A stretch of 64,000 nt of DNA from positions 248,001 to 312,000 of the forward strand of contig JBQDEV010000001.1 in assembly GCA_052084925.1 (NCBI GenBank). The letters run 5' to 3'. Under the pieces are notes generated by a model. It made no database searches, was not told the origin of the DNA, and saw only the letters and a program-made list of their open reading frames with translations. Positions 1-8,125 of this stretch are shown piece by piece. Origin of the DNA: CmP2 sp052084925. Lineage in GTDB: Bacteria > Actinomycetota > Actinomycetes > Actinomycetales > Micrococcaceae. The position numbers and the translations under genes were made by a program. Every line of letters begins with the position of its first letter. Position 1 is the stretch's first letter.

Positions 1-60
1 TGCACTGATCAAGGTCTCGCTCAGAGAGTCGAAGTCCGCGGCTTCGAGCAATCGATTCAT
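1..60 (-). CDS. 5' end of an unidentified gene, cut by the window edge
   Basis: An ATG at position 60 opens a frame that runs off the left edge, giving MNRLLEAADFDSLSETLISA. Only 20 residues are visible, too few to assign a family. The 'ADFDSLSETL' style is reminiscent of the first helix of AraC-type regulators with an AraC-binding-like N-terminal domain, but this is a guess. The only Shine-Dalgarno-like sequence (AGGAGGA, near 90) is about 22 bases from the ATG, and a TATAAC box lies between them, so the start is uncertain. Confidence 0.35.
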   Translation of the reverse strand, partial: MNRLLEAADFDSLSETLISA

Positions 61-381
61 GAATATTTCGGGTTATAGCTCGTCCTCCTGAACTGCACAC
101 GCGGAGTATGTATCACCCCCTGCGGGCCGTGGACAGCGCATCGATTGAACGTTCTGATACGGCTGCTGGATATCACTCTCTGCACTCTAATCTCATCAGC
201 TCACCCATAATCAATACTGGAACTTTCATGATCATCCACCTCTGAGGTTATTCAAAGTCCACATTCGAGTCGCAATGCCAGGTGAACTTGAAGATCTCCA
301 AGCTAAAACCGGTTTGCTCAAATGGTGCCCGGACTAAGTCTGCGGAACACGCCAGGCGTTCTAAGAATCGGAGTACACAGC
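61..381. other. Intergenic stretch without a gene
   Basis: About 320 bases with lower GC than the neighbours and no frame with convincing codon use on either strand. It probably carries the promoter of the truncated minus-strand gene (TATAAC reading leftward near 75). Nothing else is recognised before the hairpin at 382-420. Confidence 0.5.
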
Positions 382-420
382 GAAGCGCTCCACCCCTCAC
401 TTTGAGGGATGGAGCACTTC
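382..420 (-). terminator. Hairpin downstream of the O-demethylase gene
   Basis: The arms are GAAG/GCTCCA/CCCTCA and TGAGGG/TGGAGC/CTTC, paired with two single mismatches around a 3-base loop. It lies 22 bases past the stop codon at 442. There is no T-run, which is common for terminators in high-GC actinobacteria. Confidence 0.65.
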
Positions 421-441
421 GTCGCAGATACGTGAGCTAGA

Positions 442-1854
442 TCAGCTCTCGTAGTTGGTGCGCCAGCCGGTCTGGTACTGCTCGCGGGCGACCGCGGAGT
501 ACGGAACCGGGGAGACGGTCACGGTAACTTCGGTCTGCTGGTGCGGCTCGACGGTGGTCTTGGCTGTGCCGCCGTCTTCCTCACCCCAGACGACCTTGAG
601 CTGAGCACCCTCGGGCACATCGTGGTTGATGATGGCCAGCGACAGAGCGCGCTTCTCATTCGCCGAGTAACCGGTGAACATCGAGAACCCGACCACGTTG
701 CCGTCGGCGTCGACGACCTTGTCGTAGTTCGAGGAGCCGTAGTTGGCCAGCGGCAGGTCGAAGTACTTGTAGGGCAGTTCCTCGCCCACGTTGTACAGCG
801 AGGACTGGATACGCTGAATATCTTCAGCATCCCAGGCCAGGGTGACCTTCTTGCGCTGGGTAGCCGGGTCGAGCTTCTCGAGTGCCTCACGGCCGATGAA
901 CTCGTGGTCGAACTTCACGAACGAGCCGTAGCCGAGCTCCCAGGGGGTGAGGTAGTAGTCCTCGATGTTGTCGGAGACGTAGGAGCCCGCCACCGCGTTG
1001 TTGGCTTCGTAGGAGTCGGCGCCGAGCCAGGCACGGTACTCGGCCATGATGCCGTCGCCCGTGTAGATCGCCGGCAGCGGGGAGGGGATCCAGCCCGATT
1101 CCAGGGTGTTGGAGGGGTAGGCGCGGGAGCCCACAGCCACGATGCCGAATTCCTCGCCGGCGGCCATGATGGCGTCGCGGATGCGATCGTAATCGGCGTA
1201 GGGACCCCAGATCTCCAGACCCGGAGCACCGGACATGCCGTGGCGCAGGGTGCGGACCTGAGTGCCGTCGATGTTCATCCACGACATGTTGAAGAACTTC
1301 AGCTTCTCCAGCTCGCCGCCGTGCAGCTTCTCGATGATCTCCCAGGCGCGCGGGCCCTGGATCTGGAAGCGGTAGTACTCGCGGTGCACGGGCTTGCCCA
1401 TCGGGCGCGACGGGGAGCGGCGATCCTCGATGATCTCCAGGTCCTGGTAATCGTTGCGCTCAGCGTTGAACAGCAACCAGTTGGTCGACGGAGCACGGCC
1501 CACGTAGACGATCTCGTTCTCTTCCTGGCGGAAGATGATGCCATCACCGATGACGTGACCCGACGGCGTGGTCGGGACGTACTGCTTGGCCTTGTCGACC
1601 GAGAAGTTGGCCACCGAGTTGATGGCGGTGTCCGAGATCAGCTTGATCGCGTCGGCACCGCGCAGGATCAGGTTGTCCATGTGGTGGGACTGGTCGAAGA
1701 GGACCGCAGTCTCACGCCAGGCGCGCTGCTCGGAACGCCAGTTGGTGAATTCGGGAGCGACCACGGGGTAGATGTAGGCGCCGATCTTCGAGTTGCGGAG
1801 ACGCTCGACGACGTTGCCGGAGGAGTCCAGAACGTCCTGCAGTGACTGTGCCAT
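442..1854 (-). CDS. ligM: LigM/DesA-type tetrahydrofolate-dependent O-demethylase (GcvT-like)
   Basis: This 470-residue cytosolic protein matches the length and style of vanillate/3-O-methylgallate O-demethylase LigM (about 471 aa), which moves an aryl methyl group to tetrahydrofolate. The N-terminal stretch with 'RNSKIGAYIYPVVAPEF' and 'FDQSHHMDNL', then 'KQYVPTTPSGHVIGDGIIF' and 'VYVGRAPSTNWLLF', is typical of LigM rather than of glycine-cleavage T protein. The ATG at 1854 follows AAAGGAA with a 6-base gap. It is transcribed alone: hairpins lie on both sides and an inverted repeat sits in its upstream region. Substrate could be vanillate, syringate or another methoxylated or N-methylated acid; no other lignin gene is next to it. 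Other GcvT-like demethylases (for example DmdA) are less likely. Confidence 0.8.
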   Translation of the reverse strand: MAQSLQDVLDSSGNVVERLRNSKIGAYIYPVVAPEFTNWRSEQRAWRETAVLFDQSHHMDNLILRGADAIKLISDTAINSVANFSVDKAKQYVPTTPSGHVIGDGIIFRQEENEIVYVGRAPSTNWLLFNAERNDYQDLEIIEDRRSPSRPMGKPVHREYYRFQIQGPRAWEIIEKLHGGELEKLKFFNMSWMNIDGTQVRTLRHGMSGAPGLEIWGPYADYDRIRDAIMAAGEEFGIVAVGSRAYPSNTLESGWIPSPLPAIYTGDGIMAEYRAWLGADSYEANNAVAGSYVSDNIEDYYLTPWELGYGSFVKFDHEFIGREALEKLDPATQRKKVTLAWDAEDIQRIQSSLYNVGEELPYKYFDLPLANYGSSNYDKVVDADGNVVGFSMFTGYSANEKRALSLAIINHDVPEGAQLKVVWGEEDGGTAKTTVEPHQQTEVTVTVSPVPYSAVAREQYQTGWRTNYES

Positions 1855-1927
1855 CTGCGGTTCCTTTCATGAGGGTGGATGGAGCGCAGAATCAGTGATG
1901 CGCGCCACGGTGTTCATGACCGAGCAT

Positions 1928-1947
1928 ATAACTATGTCCTTAGTTAT
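1928..1947 (-). promoter_or_regulatory. Inverted repeat in the promoter of the O-demethylase gene
   Basis: ATAACTA and TAGTTAT are perfect 7-base arms separated by six bases (TGTCCT); the flanking C/G pair extends the match. Reading leftward, a TCGACA -35-like box and a TATATG -10-like box flank the repeat with a 16-base spacer, so a bound repressor (GntR, MarR or TetR type) would cover the promoter. It lies 74 bases upstream of the ATG. Confidence 0.55.
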
Positions 1948-2001
1948 GTCGAGAGGTAGATCACACTGATTTTTCTGTGCGGCCCGCGGCACAGGTTCCG
2001 A

Positions 2002-2048
2002 GATGGGATATGGCTCGTGAAGCGGTGCCTCACGAGCCATATCCCATC
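2002..2048 (-). terminator. Long perfect hairpin after the aldehyde dehydrogenase gene
   Basis: GATGGGATATGGCTCGTGA pairs perfectly over 19 bases with its complement at 2030-2048 around a 9-base loop. It sits 35 bases beyond the dehydrogenase stop (2083) and is the second of two stacked hairpins. Confidence 0.75.
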
Positions 2049-2053
2049 ATCAA

Positions 2054-2073
2054 ACCGGGTGAACGCACCCGGT
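2054..2073 (-). terminator. Short perfect hairpin after the aldehyde dehydrogenase gene
   Basis: ACCGGGTG and CACCCGGT form an 8-base-pair stem with an AACG loop, directly after the stop codon. With the longer hairpin at 2002-2048 it should insulate this unit from the O-demethylase gene. Confidence 0.65.
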
Positions 2074-2082
2074 GCGCTCAGA

Positions 2083-3495
2083 TCACCAGGAGGTGACCTT
2101 CGGCAGGCCCATGTGCTTCAGACCCTCCACACCGAATTCGAGGCCGAACCCGGATTCCTTCACCCCGCCGAAGGGCACGCGCGGATCGATCGCCCCGTGC
2201 TTGTTGATCCAGGTGGTGCCTGCCTGCAGCCGGGCGGCAACCTGCTTGGCCGCGTCGAGGTCGTCCGACCACACCGAGGAGCCGAGTCCGACGTCGACCC
2301 CGTTGGCCCACTCGATGGCCTGGTCCAGATCCGAATAGCGGATGATCGGCAACGCCGGGCCGAACTGTTCCTCGGCGACCAGTGGATTCTTGTTGTCGAT
2401 ATCAGACACCAGCGTGGTCGGATAGAAGTAGCCGGTGCCGGAAGCGTCCGGGTCTCCCCCGGTGAGGATGGTCGCCCCGGAATCGCGGGCGGCATCGACC
2501 AGTCGGGCCACGATGTCGTACTGCGCCTGATTCTGCAGGGGACCCAGCACGTTGTTCTCGTCCAGGCCCTCGCCCATGGGCATCTTCCGGGCCACCTCGA
2601 CCAGCGCCTGGCAGACCTCCTCGTACTTGGAGTCGGGGACATAGAGCCGCTTCAGCGCGGCACAGGTCTGGCCGGTGTTGATGAACGCACCCCAGAAGAG
2701 GTCCTCGGCGTGCGCGGCGACGTCGAAGTCCTCCAGCACGATGCCGGCGTCGTTACCCCCGAGTTCCAGGGTGATGCGCTTGAGGTCATCGGCCACCGTG
2801 CGCATGATCGCCTTGCCGGTCTCGACCGAGCCGGTGAAGGTGATCTTGTCGATGCCGTCATGGGTGGTCAGCGCCTTGCCGAGCTCGCCCTCGCCGACGA
2901 CGGCCTGCAGCACACCTGCTGGCAGCACCTGGTTCATCACGGTGACCAGTCCCAGCACCGACAGCGGGGTGTATTCGGAGGGCTTGAGCACGATGGTGTT
3001 GCCCATGCGCAGCGCCGGGGCGATCTGCCAGATGGAGATCATCATCGGCCAGTTCCAGGGACCGATGCCGCCGACGACGCCGATGGGCTCGTAGGTCAGC
3101 TCCGCGCGGCCGGACTCGTCGTCGACCAGGACTTCCGGTTCGAGCGGGAAGGCGGCGTTGGCGCGGGTCCATGCGGAGCAGGCGCCCACTTCGAAGCGGG
3201 CATTGGGTCCGTTCAGGGGCTTGCCCTGCTCGCGGGAGAGTAGCCCGGCCAGCGCCTCGGCCGAGGCCTCGATCGCATCGGCGGCACGATTCAGCGCTTC
3301 GCTGCGCTCCTCATGCGAACGGGCCGCCCAGTCACGCTGAGCCAGGCGGGCGGTCTCGACGGCGTGGTCGAGATCGTCGGTGGTGTGCACCGGGGCTTTG
3401 CCGACGAGCTGGCCGGTGGCGGGGTTGAGCACCTCGCGGCCGCCGTCGTTATTGAGGGCGGCCAGGAGTCCTTCATAGGTGGTCAGGTCAGTCAT
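2083..3495 (-). CDS. NAD(P)-dependent aldehyde dehydrogenase (FeaB-like role)
   Basis: A 470-residue cytosolic ALDH that oxidises an aldehyde to its acid. Visible motifs are 'GPWNWPMM' at the Rossmann entry, 'LELGG' with the general-base Glu, 'NTGQTCAALKR' with the catalytic Cys, and 'PFGGVKESGFG' near the C terminus. I start at the ATG at 3495 (MTDLTTYEG): AAAGG lies 6 bases upstream of it, whereas the ATG at 3501 is too close. The next upstream gene is an amine/amino-acid permease, then an AraC regulator, and a copper amine oxidase lies 3 kb away. It therefore probably handles the aldehyde made by that oxidase, such as (4-hydroxy)phenylacetaldehyde. Succinate-semialdehyde dehydrogenase-like activity cannot be excluded. 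Confidence 0.85.
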   Translation of the reverse strand: MTDLTTYEGLLAALNNDGGREVLNPATGQLVGKAPVHTTDDLDHAVETARLAQRDWAARSHEERSEALNRAADAIEASAEALAGLLSREQGKPLNGPNARFEVGACSAWTRANAAFPLEPEVLVDDESGRAELTYEPIGVVGGIGPWNWPMMISIWQIAPALRMGNTIVLKPSEYTPLSVLGLVTVMNQVLPAGVLQAVVGEGELGKALTTHDGIDKITFTGSVETGKAIMRTVADDLKRITLELGGNDAGIVLEDFDVAAHAEDLFWGAFINTGQTCAALKRLYVPDSKYEEVCQALVEVARKMPMGEGLDENNVLGPLQNQAQYDIVARLVDAARDSGATILTGGDPDASGTGYFYPTTLVSDIDNKNPLVAEEQFGPALPIIRYSDLDQAIEWANGVDVGLGSSVWSDDLDAAKQVAARLQAGTTWINKHGAIDPRVPFGGVKESGFGLEFGVEGLKHMGLPKVTSW

Positions 3496-3538
3496 GATCA
3501 TCCTTTCGATGGGTGCGGTTGTGTACAGGTTTGTGGGC

Positions 3539-5047
3539 TCACCCCAGGGCGCCTCCGGAGCCGATGCCCGCATACACGCGGGGGCGGCGGGTGCGCAGCC
3601 ACCAGGCCCAGCCGGTGCCGATGATCCCGGGGACCAACACGACGGCGGGCAGCAGCCAGGAAAGGGTGGTCGGCTCCTCGGTGCCGATGAGCACGTTGAA
3701 GTTGACGACGATGGTGACGAACAGCGCGGCCAGCCCCAGCGCGGCGGCCCCGGGGGCGATCAGCCGGGTCCACAGCGAGTACTCGGCGGCGTGGGCACGC
3801 AGGAATCCGACGACGGCGAGTGCGGTGAGCGCCATGAGCAGCACCAACCCGAAGGCGCCCATGTTAGTCAGCCAGGTGAAGAGGGTAACGACCGGGAACA
3901 GCGGGTCGTCCGACCCCGAGCCAACCACGGCGAAGACCAGGATGATCACCAGGGCCAGCCCGGACTGGGCGAGCGAACCGGCCACCGGGGCGCCGGTGCG
4001 GCGGGAGGTGCGGGCCAGGGCTTGTGGGAGCACCTGTTCCCGGCCGAGGGCGAAGAAATAGCGGGCCACGATGTTGTGGAAGGCGAGCAGGGCGGCCAGC
4101 AGCGAGGTCAGGAACAGCAGGTTGGCCAGTTCCACGAACCAGCCCGGCGATCGCTCGACCAAAAAGACGAACATCAGGTCTGGCCCGAATTCCTGGGAGC
4201 GGCCGATCACGTTCCCCGGCCCTTCGGCCATCACCATGGCCCACGCGGAGAAGGCGTAGAACACGGCGATCAGGCTGACGGCGATGATGGTGGCCCGCCC
4301 TGCGGTGCGCCGCGGATCCTTGACCTCCTCGTTGTAGATCGCCCCGGATTCGAAGCCCATGAACGCGGCGATGGAGAAGGCCAGGGCTGCGCCGACGCCG
4401 CCGGCGAACAGCTGAGTGGGCACGAGCCCGTCGGCGGAGAGACCCTCCGGGGCGTGACTGAGGCCCACGACGTCGTAGACCACCACGATGAGGAATTCCG
4501 CGAGCACGATCACGCCGAGCACCTTCGCGTTGAGGTCGATCCGGTTCACGCCCAGCAGCCCGACGATCACCCACCCGACCAGGGCGCACAGCCACCAGGA
4601 GATCTCCAGCCCGAATTGACCGGCCAGGAAGGAGGAGAGCACGAATCCGAACATCCCGGCGATGCCGATCTGCATGGCGTTGTAGGCAACCAGCGCGGTC
4701 AGCGAGGCGCCCACCCCGGCCGGCTTGCCGAGCCCCTTGGCGATGTAGGCGAAGAAGGCGCCGGCGTTGTGCACGTGGCGGCTCATCGCTGCGTAGCCGA
4801 TCGAGAAGAGCACGAGCACGATGCCCAGCACCACGAACGACAGCGGGATGCCCACCAGACCGGTGACGGCGAAATTGGACGGCACCCCACCGGCCGCTAC
4901 GGTGAGCGGGGCCGAGGCCGCGATGATCATGAACACCAGGGCGGCGGTGCCGATGCGGCGCGAGTCGAGACTCTGCCGGTCGTCGACATCCGGAGTGGAG
5001 CGGGGATCGTGGGCGCCGGGGGCGTCGTGAAGAGCGTGCGTGTTCAT
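3539..5047 (-). CDS. APC-family amino acid/amine permease
   Basis: A 502-residue inner-membrane transporter with about 12 hydrophobic segments. The first, 'ALVFMIIAASAPLTVAAGG', is characteristic of the APC superfamily. The chosen ATG at 5047 (MNTHALHD) follows AGGTGG with a 5-base gap; a GTG three codons upstream is less likely. It is 43 bases upstream of the dehydrogenase gene and probably co-transcribed with it. The context of aldehyde dehydrogenase, AraC regulator and nearby amine oxidase suggests uptake of an aromatic or aliphatic amine such as tyramine or phenylethylamine; this substrate is inferred. Confidence 0.8.
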   Translation of the reverse strand: MNTHALHDAPGAHDPRSTPDVDDRQSLDSRRIGTAALVFMIIAASAPLTVAAGGVPSNFAVTGLVGIPLSFVVLGIVLVLFSIGYAAMSRHVHNAGAFFAYIAKGLGKPAGVGASLTALVAYNAMQIGIAGMFGFVLSSFLAGQFGLEISWWLCALVGWVIVGLLGVNRIDLNAKVLGVIVLAEFLIVVVYDVVGLSHAPEGLSADGLVPTQLFAGGVGAALAFSIAAFMGFESGAIYNEEVKDPRRTAGRATIIAVSLIAVFYAFSAWAMVMAEGPGNVIGRSQEFGPDLMFVFLVERSPGWFVELANLLFLTSLLAALLAFHNIVARYFFALGREQVLPQALARTSRRTGAPVAGSLAQSGLALVIILVFAVVGSGSDDPLFPVVTLFTWLTNMGAFGLVLLMALTALAVVGFLRAHAAEYSLWTRLIAPGAAALGLAALFVTIVVNFNVLIGTEEPTTLSWLLPAVVLVPGIIGTGWAWWLRTRRPRVYAGIGSGGALG

Positions 5048-5091
5048 GTGATCCACCTGACATTGTGTGTGAGCTTGTCAGTCAGGATCCC

Positions 5092-5107
5092 CCGCCACCG
5101 GTGGCGG
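5092..5107. terminator. 16-base perfect palindrome after the AraC gene
   Basis: CCGCCACC is followed directly by GGTGGCGG. It lies between the AraC stop (5154) and the permease start (5047), beside a second stem at 5118-5149. It could end the AraC transcript or act as an operator for the permease operon. Confidence 0.4.
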
Positions 5108-5117
5108 TGTCTTGCAT

Positions 5118-5149
5118 CTGCGCGCAGTCCGGGTTGCCGTCCCGCGCAG
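5118..5149 (-). terminator. Hairpin after the AraC gene
   Basis: CTGCGCG and CGCGCAG form a 7-base-pair stem around an 18-base loop, 5 bases after the AraC stop codon. There is no T-run. The long loop makes the call modest. Confidence 0.4.
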
Positions 5150-5153
5150 AGTC

Positions 5154-6092
5154 TCACGCCCCGTGCACCTGCTGCCGATACTGGGCTGGCGATTGCCCGA
5201 CGGCGGCGCGGAACAGCCGGGAGAAATGGGCCGGGTCGGCCAACCCCCAGCGGGCGCCGATCAGGGCCACCGGCACCTCCAGCTGCAGCGGGTCGGCGAG
5301 ATCACGACGGCTGCCCTCCACCCGACGCTGTCGGATCAGCCCGGACACCGTCTCCCCCGAGCCCTCGAAGACCCCGTGCAGGGAGCGCACCGACATGAAG
5401 TGGGCGGCGGCGATGGAGGCCGGGGTGAGCTGGGGATCCGCGAGCCGGGCCTCGACGTAGGCGGTCACAGTGGCGCGCAGCCGCTGCTGCTCGGTGAGCT
5501 CCTGGCCCTCGCGTCCGGCCAGCTCATCGGCCATCACGGTGGTGAGCAGGTCGACCACGTTGCCTGCCAGGCGGCGTCCCACCCCGTCGCTGAGTTCGGG
5601 CAGCACCTGCTCGGTGCGGGCGATGAGTCGCCCCACGACGTCGGCCAGTTGATGTTCCGCACCGAGCCGGGTGGCGGTGAGCTGACCGACGAGGCGCGGG
5701 TCCAGGCTGATCTGCTCGTGCGGGAACATCAGCACACAGCTGGAGAACTGCTCGTCGAAACTCAGCGTGTAGGGGCGGGAGGTGTCGTAGATCGACAGGG
5801 TGCCGGGTTCGAGGACCACCTCGCGACCGTCTTGGACGAGCAGCCCGTGGCCTTCTAGCTGCAGGCTGACCTTGAAGAACTTCTCCGCGGCGGAATCCGC
5901 GAGCGCCTCGGTGCGCACCACCGCATGGGAGCGCGCCTGGACGCAGGTCATCACCACGGCCCCGCAGTCCTGGACGTCGATGCTGCCGGTGAACGCACCG
6001 GGAGACACCCGCTCAGCCTCGAGCGGAACGAAAGACTGCGAGACGGTGTGCCGCCACTGATCGAAGTCGGCGGTCTCGCTGCGCTGATACAT
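5154..6092 (-). CDS. AraC-family regulator with AraC-binding-like domain (FeaR-like)
   Basis: A 312-residue transcription factor. Residues 1-190 look like the AraC-binding-like sensor domain found in FeaR and NitR ('FDQWRHTVSQSFVPLEAERV' near the start, 'LVQDGREVVLEPGTLSIYDT' mid-domain). The last 100 residues carry two HTH motifs and end in 'ADPAHFSRLFRAAVGQSPAQYRQ'. The ATG at 6092 follows GGAGGT with a 4-base gap, so I drop a 19-codon upstream extension. It precedes the permease and aldehyde dehydrogenase on the same strand. In E. coli FeaR controls amine oxidase TynA and aldehyde dehydrogenase FeaB, and both functions are encoded here, so it is probably the activator of this amine module. 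That role is inferred. Confidence 0.8.
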   Translation of the reverse strand: MYQRSETADFDQWRHTVSQSFVPLEAERVSPGAFTGSIDVQDCGAVVMTCVQARSHAVVRTEALADSAAEKFFKVSLQLEGHGLLVQDGREVVLEPGTLSIYDTSRPYTLSFDEQFSSCVLMFPHEQISLDPRLVGQLTATRLGAEHQLADVVGRLIARTEQVLPELSDGVGRRLAGNVVDLLTTVMADELAGREGQELTEQQRLRATVTAYVEARLADPQLTPASIAAAHFMSVRSLHGVFEGSGETVSGLIRQRRVEGSRRDLADPLQLEVPVALIGARWGLADPAHFSRLFRAAVGQSPAQYRQQVHGA

Positions 6093-6178
6093 TCGCACCT
6101 CCGGCGCCCGTGTGACCGATCTCACTGCCCACCACTGTAGTACCGGCACCCGGCAAAGTCACTCCACCGATACTGCGC

Positions 6179-6778
6179 TCATCCGCCCCGAACGCGCAGC
6201 CCGGCCAAGTGCTGGCGCACCATCCGCCCGATCGCCTCGAAGGTGAAGCGCTCGCGATCCAGGATGCTCATCGGCTGGGCGCCAATCGCCAGAGTGAGAA
6301 GCACGTCGGCCTGAGCGTCGACGTCGAGGTCGGCCGCGACTTCGCCGTCGTGCATCGCCTCCGTCAGCCAGCCGCGGATCCAGTCCCGCCACTGCTCCAT
6401 GGAACTGCGCGACACCTGGAGATGCTCCGGGTTCTGCGCCACCTCGCCAAGGAAGGCCAGAAACACCACCGCCTCCTCGCGCAGGGCGGGGCTCACCGGT
6501 AGCACTTCGCGGGCGAACCCCTCCAGTGCCTCCACGCCACGCAGCCCTCGGGTGCTCCTGCGCACCCGAGTATTCGTTGCTTGGTAGATGTGCACGTAGG
6601 TAGCCAGCAGCAGGTCTGCTTTCGACTGGAAGTACGGCTTGATGGCACCGTTGGCGAAGCCCGCCTCGCAGGCGATGTCGCGCATGGTGGCACCGCTGAG
6701 CCCGGAGCGCACCACAATGCGCAGCGCGGCCTGCACCAGTTCGGTGCGGCGGTGGTCATGGTCCACAATCTTGGGCAT
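6179..6778 (-). CDS. TetR/AcrR-family transcriptional regulator
   Basis: A 199-residue repressor-type protein. The N-terminal HTH is clear ('GLSGATMRDIACEAGFANGAIKPYF' split over residues 28-52), followed by an all-helical ligand domain with a TetR_C-like stretch ('SMEQWRDWIRGWLTEAMHDG'). It is close to BetI/RutR-type regulators in overall layout. No clear Shine-Dalgarno lies at the usual distance; GAAGGTGG is about 12 bases before the ATG. It lies between the amine module and the toxin-antitoxin pair, and its target cannot be read from sequence. The nearest candidates are the amine genes on either side. Confidence 0.85.
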   Translation of the reverse strand: MPKIVDHDHRRTELVQAALRIVVRSGLSGATMRDIACEAGFANGAIKPYFQSKADLLLATYVHIYQATNTRVRRSTRGLRGVEALEGFAREVLPVSPALREEAVVFLAFLGEVAQNPEHLQVSRSSMEQWRDWIRGWLTEAMHDGEVAADLDVDAQADVLLTLAIGAQPMSILDRERFTFEAIGRMVRQHLAGLRVRGG

Positions 6779-6805
6779 TCGACTATCTTGCCACCTTCGG
6801 TTCCA

Positions 6806-7527
6806 CTAGGAAGAAGACAGCGGAAGCATCCGGAGGCCGAGAAAGCGAAACGCCTCGACCACCTCCGGAGATTCCCGTGAAAGCTCATGAGGTTCCAGCG
6901 CAGAGAGGTGCGGACTTACTTGACCGTCCTCACTTCTTTCGAAAAGTGCCCACAGAACAAGGTCGTCGCCATGGCGCGAAAGAAACTCGATACCGTCGCA
7001 GAAGTCCTCGCCGTCAGTGGTGCGAGAACCCCAGAGAAACTGCGATACCGCTTGAGTGAGTTCACGTGGGCGCGCATCCTTGAGTGCGGCAGCATCGAAA
7101 TCGTGGAGGCCATAAACTGAAACGGCTGTCGCATGGAATCTCGGCCTGAGTCTAGCGATCGTCCCTGCAGCCGTGACCACACAGAAGTGCACCCTGAGCC
7201 GCGCAGAGCCAGCGATCCGATTCCTCACCCAATCGTCGACGTCGACCGTGCCAGCCATCACGGTCGGATGGTCAGCCACATCGTCAGGATCCGCCGAAAT
7301 CTGGCTCATCGCATCCACGATTTCTGAATCAGGCCGAAAGGGCGCCAACAGCTCTACCAAGCAGGCGAACAGGCTTTCACCAGCGTAGACAGTGCGATAA
7401 CGTCCAACGCATCCCAACGCCCAGTGAATCGTCCAGCATCTCCGGCCCAGCGCCAATCAGCCCACTCCCACGGATTCGGGCGGTATCCAATGCGCCAGAC
7501 GCGTTGATCGATCTGCCGAATTTTCAT
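6806..7527 (-). pseudogene. RES-domain toxin gene with a frameshift
   Basis: RES toxins (MbcT/ParT class) attack NAD+ or phosphoribosyl metabolites. The true start is the ATG at 7527, which overlaps the antitoxin stop as ATGA. From there the frame reads MKIRQIDQRVWRIGYRPNPW and continues to 'GRFTGRWDA', the normal RES N terminus, then hits TAG at 7354 after 57 codons. The rest of the family pattern ('GRYRTVYAGESLFACLVELL', 'LRVHFCVV', and the C-terminal 'FLSRHGDDLVLWALFE') is in another frame down to 6806. The frames join near 7410, where one base is missing between the GAT of 'GRWD' and the GTT of 'VGRYRT'. Restored, the protein would be about 240 aa. There is no homopolymer at the break, so a real one-base deletion or an assembly error are both possible. 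An internal ATG at 7456 would give a 216-aa protein lacking the N-terminal RES core. Confidence 0.75.
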
Positions 7528-7919
7528 CCGATGCGAGCAAACGCACGGGCGGCGGACAAGACGTTCGACCCCATAGCGTCCAGGTCACCTTCACGAAGGA
7601 TCCGAGCCGGCGACTGATCCTCCAACTGTGGGTTCATCCCCTGGAACCACGCCTGAACGATGTTCTCGGAGTTCTGTGATTCCAGGAGCAGGCCCGCCAC
7701 CTGATAAGCCAAACGCAGCCGCTGAACCACCGCATCGCTGGGGACCCGCTCCCCCGAAGCCCACTGACGAACAGCCCGGGTTTCCTTAACTCCACCCAAA
7801 TATGCGGTCAACTTCGCACCCAACATGGAACGAAGCCCACTGACAAGCTCCGGGACATGCAGGATGACCGAATCACGATAAGCGTCTAATCCGGGAGAGG
7901 AGCTCGGCATTGCTGTCAT
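7524..7919 (-). CDS. Xre/MbcA/ParS-type antitoxin (DUF2384)
   Basis: The antitoxin partner of the RES toxin, about 131 residues from the ATG at 7919 (MTAMPSSSPGLDAY). A HTH-like stretch with 'ETRAVRQWASGERVPSDAVV' is followed by the DUF2384 region ('AWFQGMNPQLEDQSPARIL'), which in this family binds the toxin and blocks its active site. Upstream in-frame codons to 8108 run through the promoter region of the divergent amine oxidase and are rejected; ATG at 7928 or 7910 are alternative starts. No Shine-Dalgarno is evident, so the transcript may be leaderless. The stop overlaps the toxin ATG, the usual coupling that keeps antitoxin ahead of toxin. The frame is intact although the toxin is broken. 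Confidence 0.75.
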   Translation of the reverse strand: MTAMPSSSPGLDAYRDSVILHVPELVSGLRSMLGAKLTAYLGGVKETRAVRQWASGERVPSDAVVQRLRLAYQVAGLLLESQNSENIVQAWFQGMNPQLEDQSPARILREGDLDAMGSNVLSAARAFARIG

Positions 7920-7955
7920 GCATCCCATTATTCCAGAAAATGTGAGGATCCCATA

Positions 7956-7976
7956 GAGATCACAGGTGAGATCACA
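7956..7976. repeat. 12-base-period direct repeat upstream of the antitoxin
   Basis: GAGATCACA occurs at 7956-7964 and again at 7968-7976, three bases apart. It lies 37 bases upstream of the antitoxin ATG and 150 bases upstream of the divergent amine oxidase. Antitoxins of this class autoregulate through repeats in their promoter, so this is a candidate binding site. Confidence 0.4.
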
Positions 7977-8125
7977 TCCAATTACGCACTTCTCCATCCA
8001 CCGCCACCATGGCACAAAGGGATCATTCACGTCGAAGTCAACCTCCATCACAGCCACCCCCTTGACTTGTTTCTCTACGCCTGTAGATTTAAGAGTGACT
8101 TGGATCACGAATGAAAAGGCTCGCC

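Noticed and set aside
541..1845. Long open frame on the plus strand opposite the O-demethylase gene
   Set aside because: High-GC codon bias keeps the antisense frame open; the protein has no recognisable domain and no ribosome site, while the minus-strand frame is a clear LigM.
3479..5398. 639-codon plus-strand frame opposite the APC permease
   Set aside because: The product is rich in Gly, His, Glu and Gln with no domain, typical of a shadow frame under membrane-protein codons.
7354..7527. Programmed frameshifting to make the full RES toxin
   Set aside because: There is no slippery heptamer or following stem at the break; 'GGGATGCG' does not support slippage, so mutation or error is simpler.
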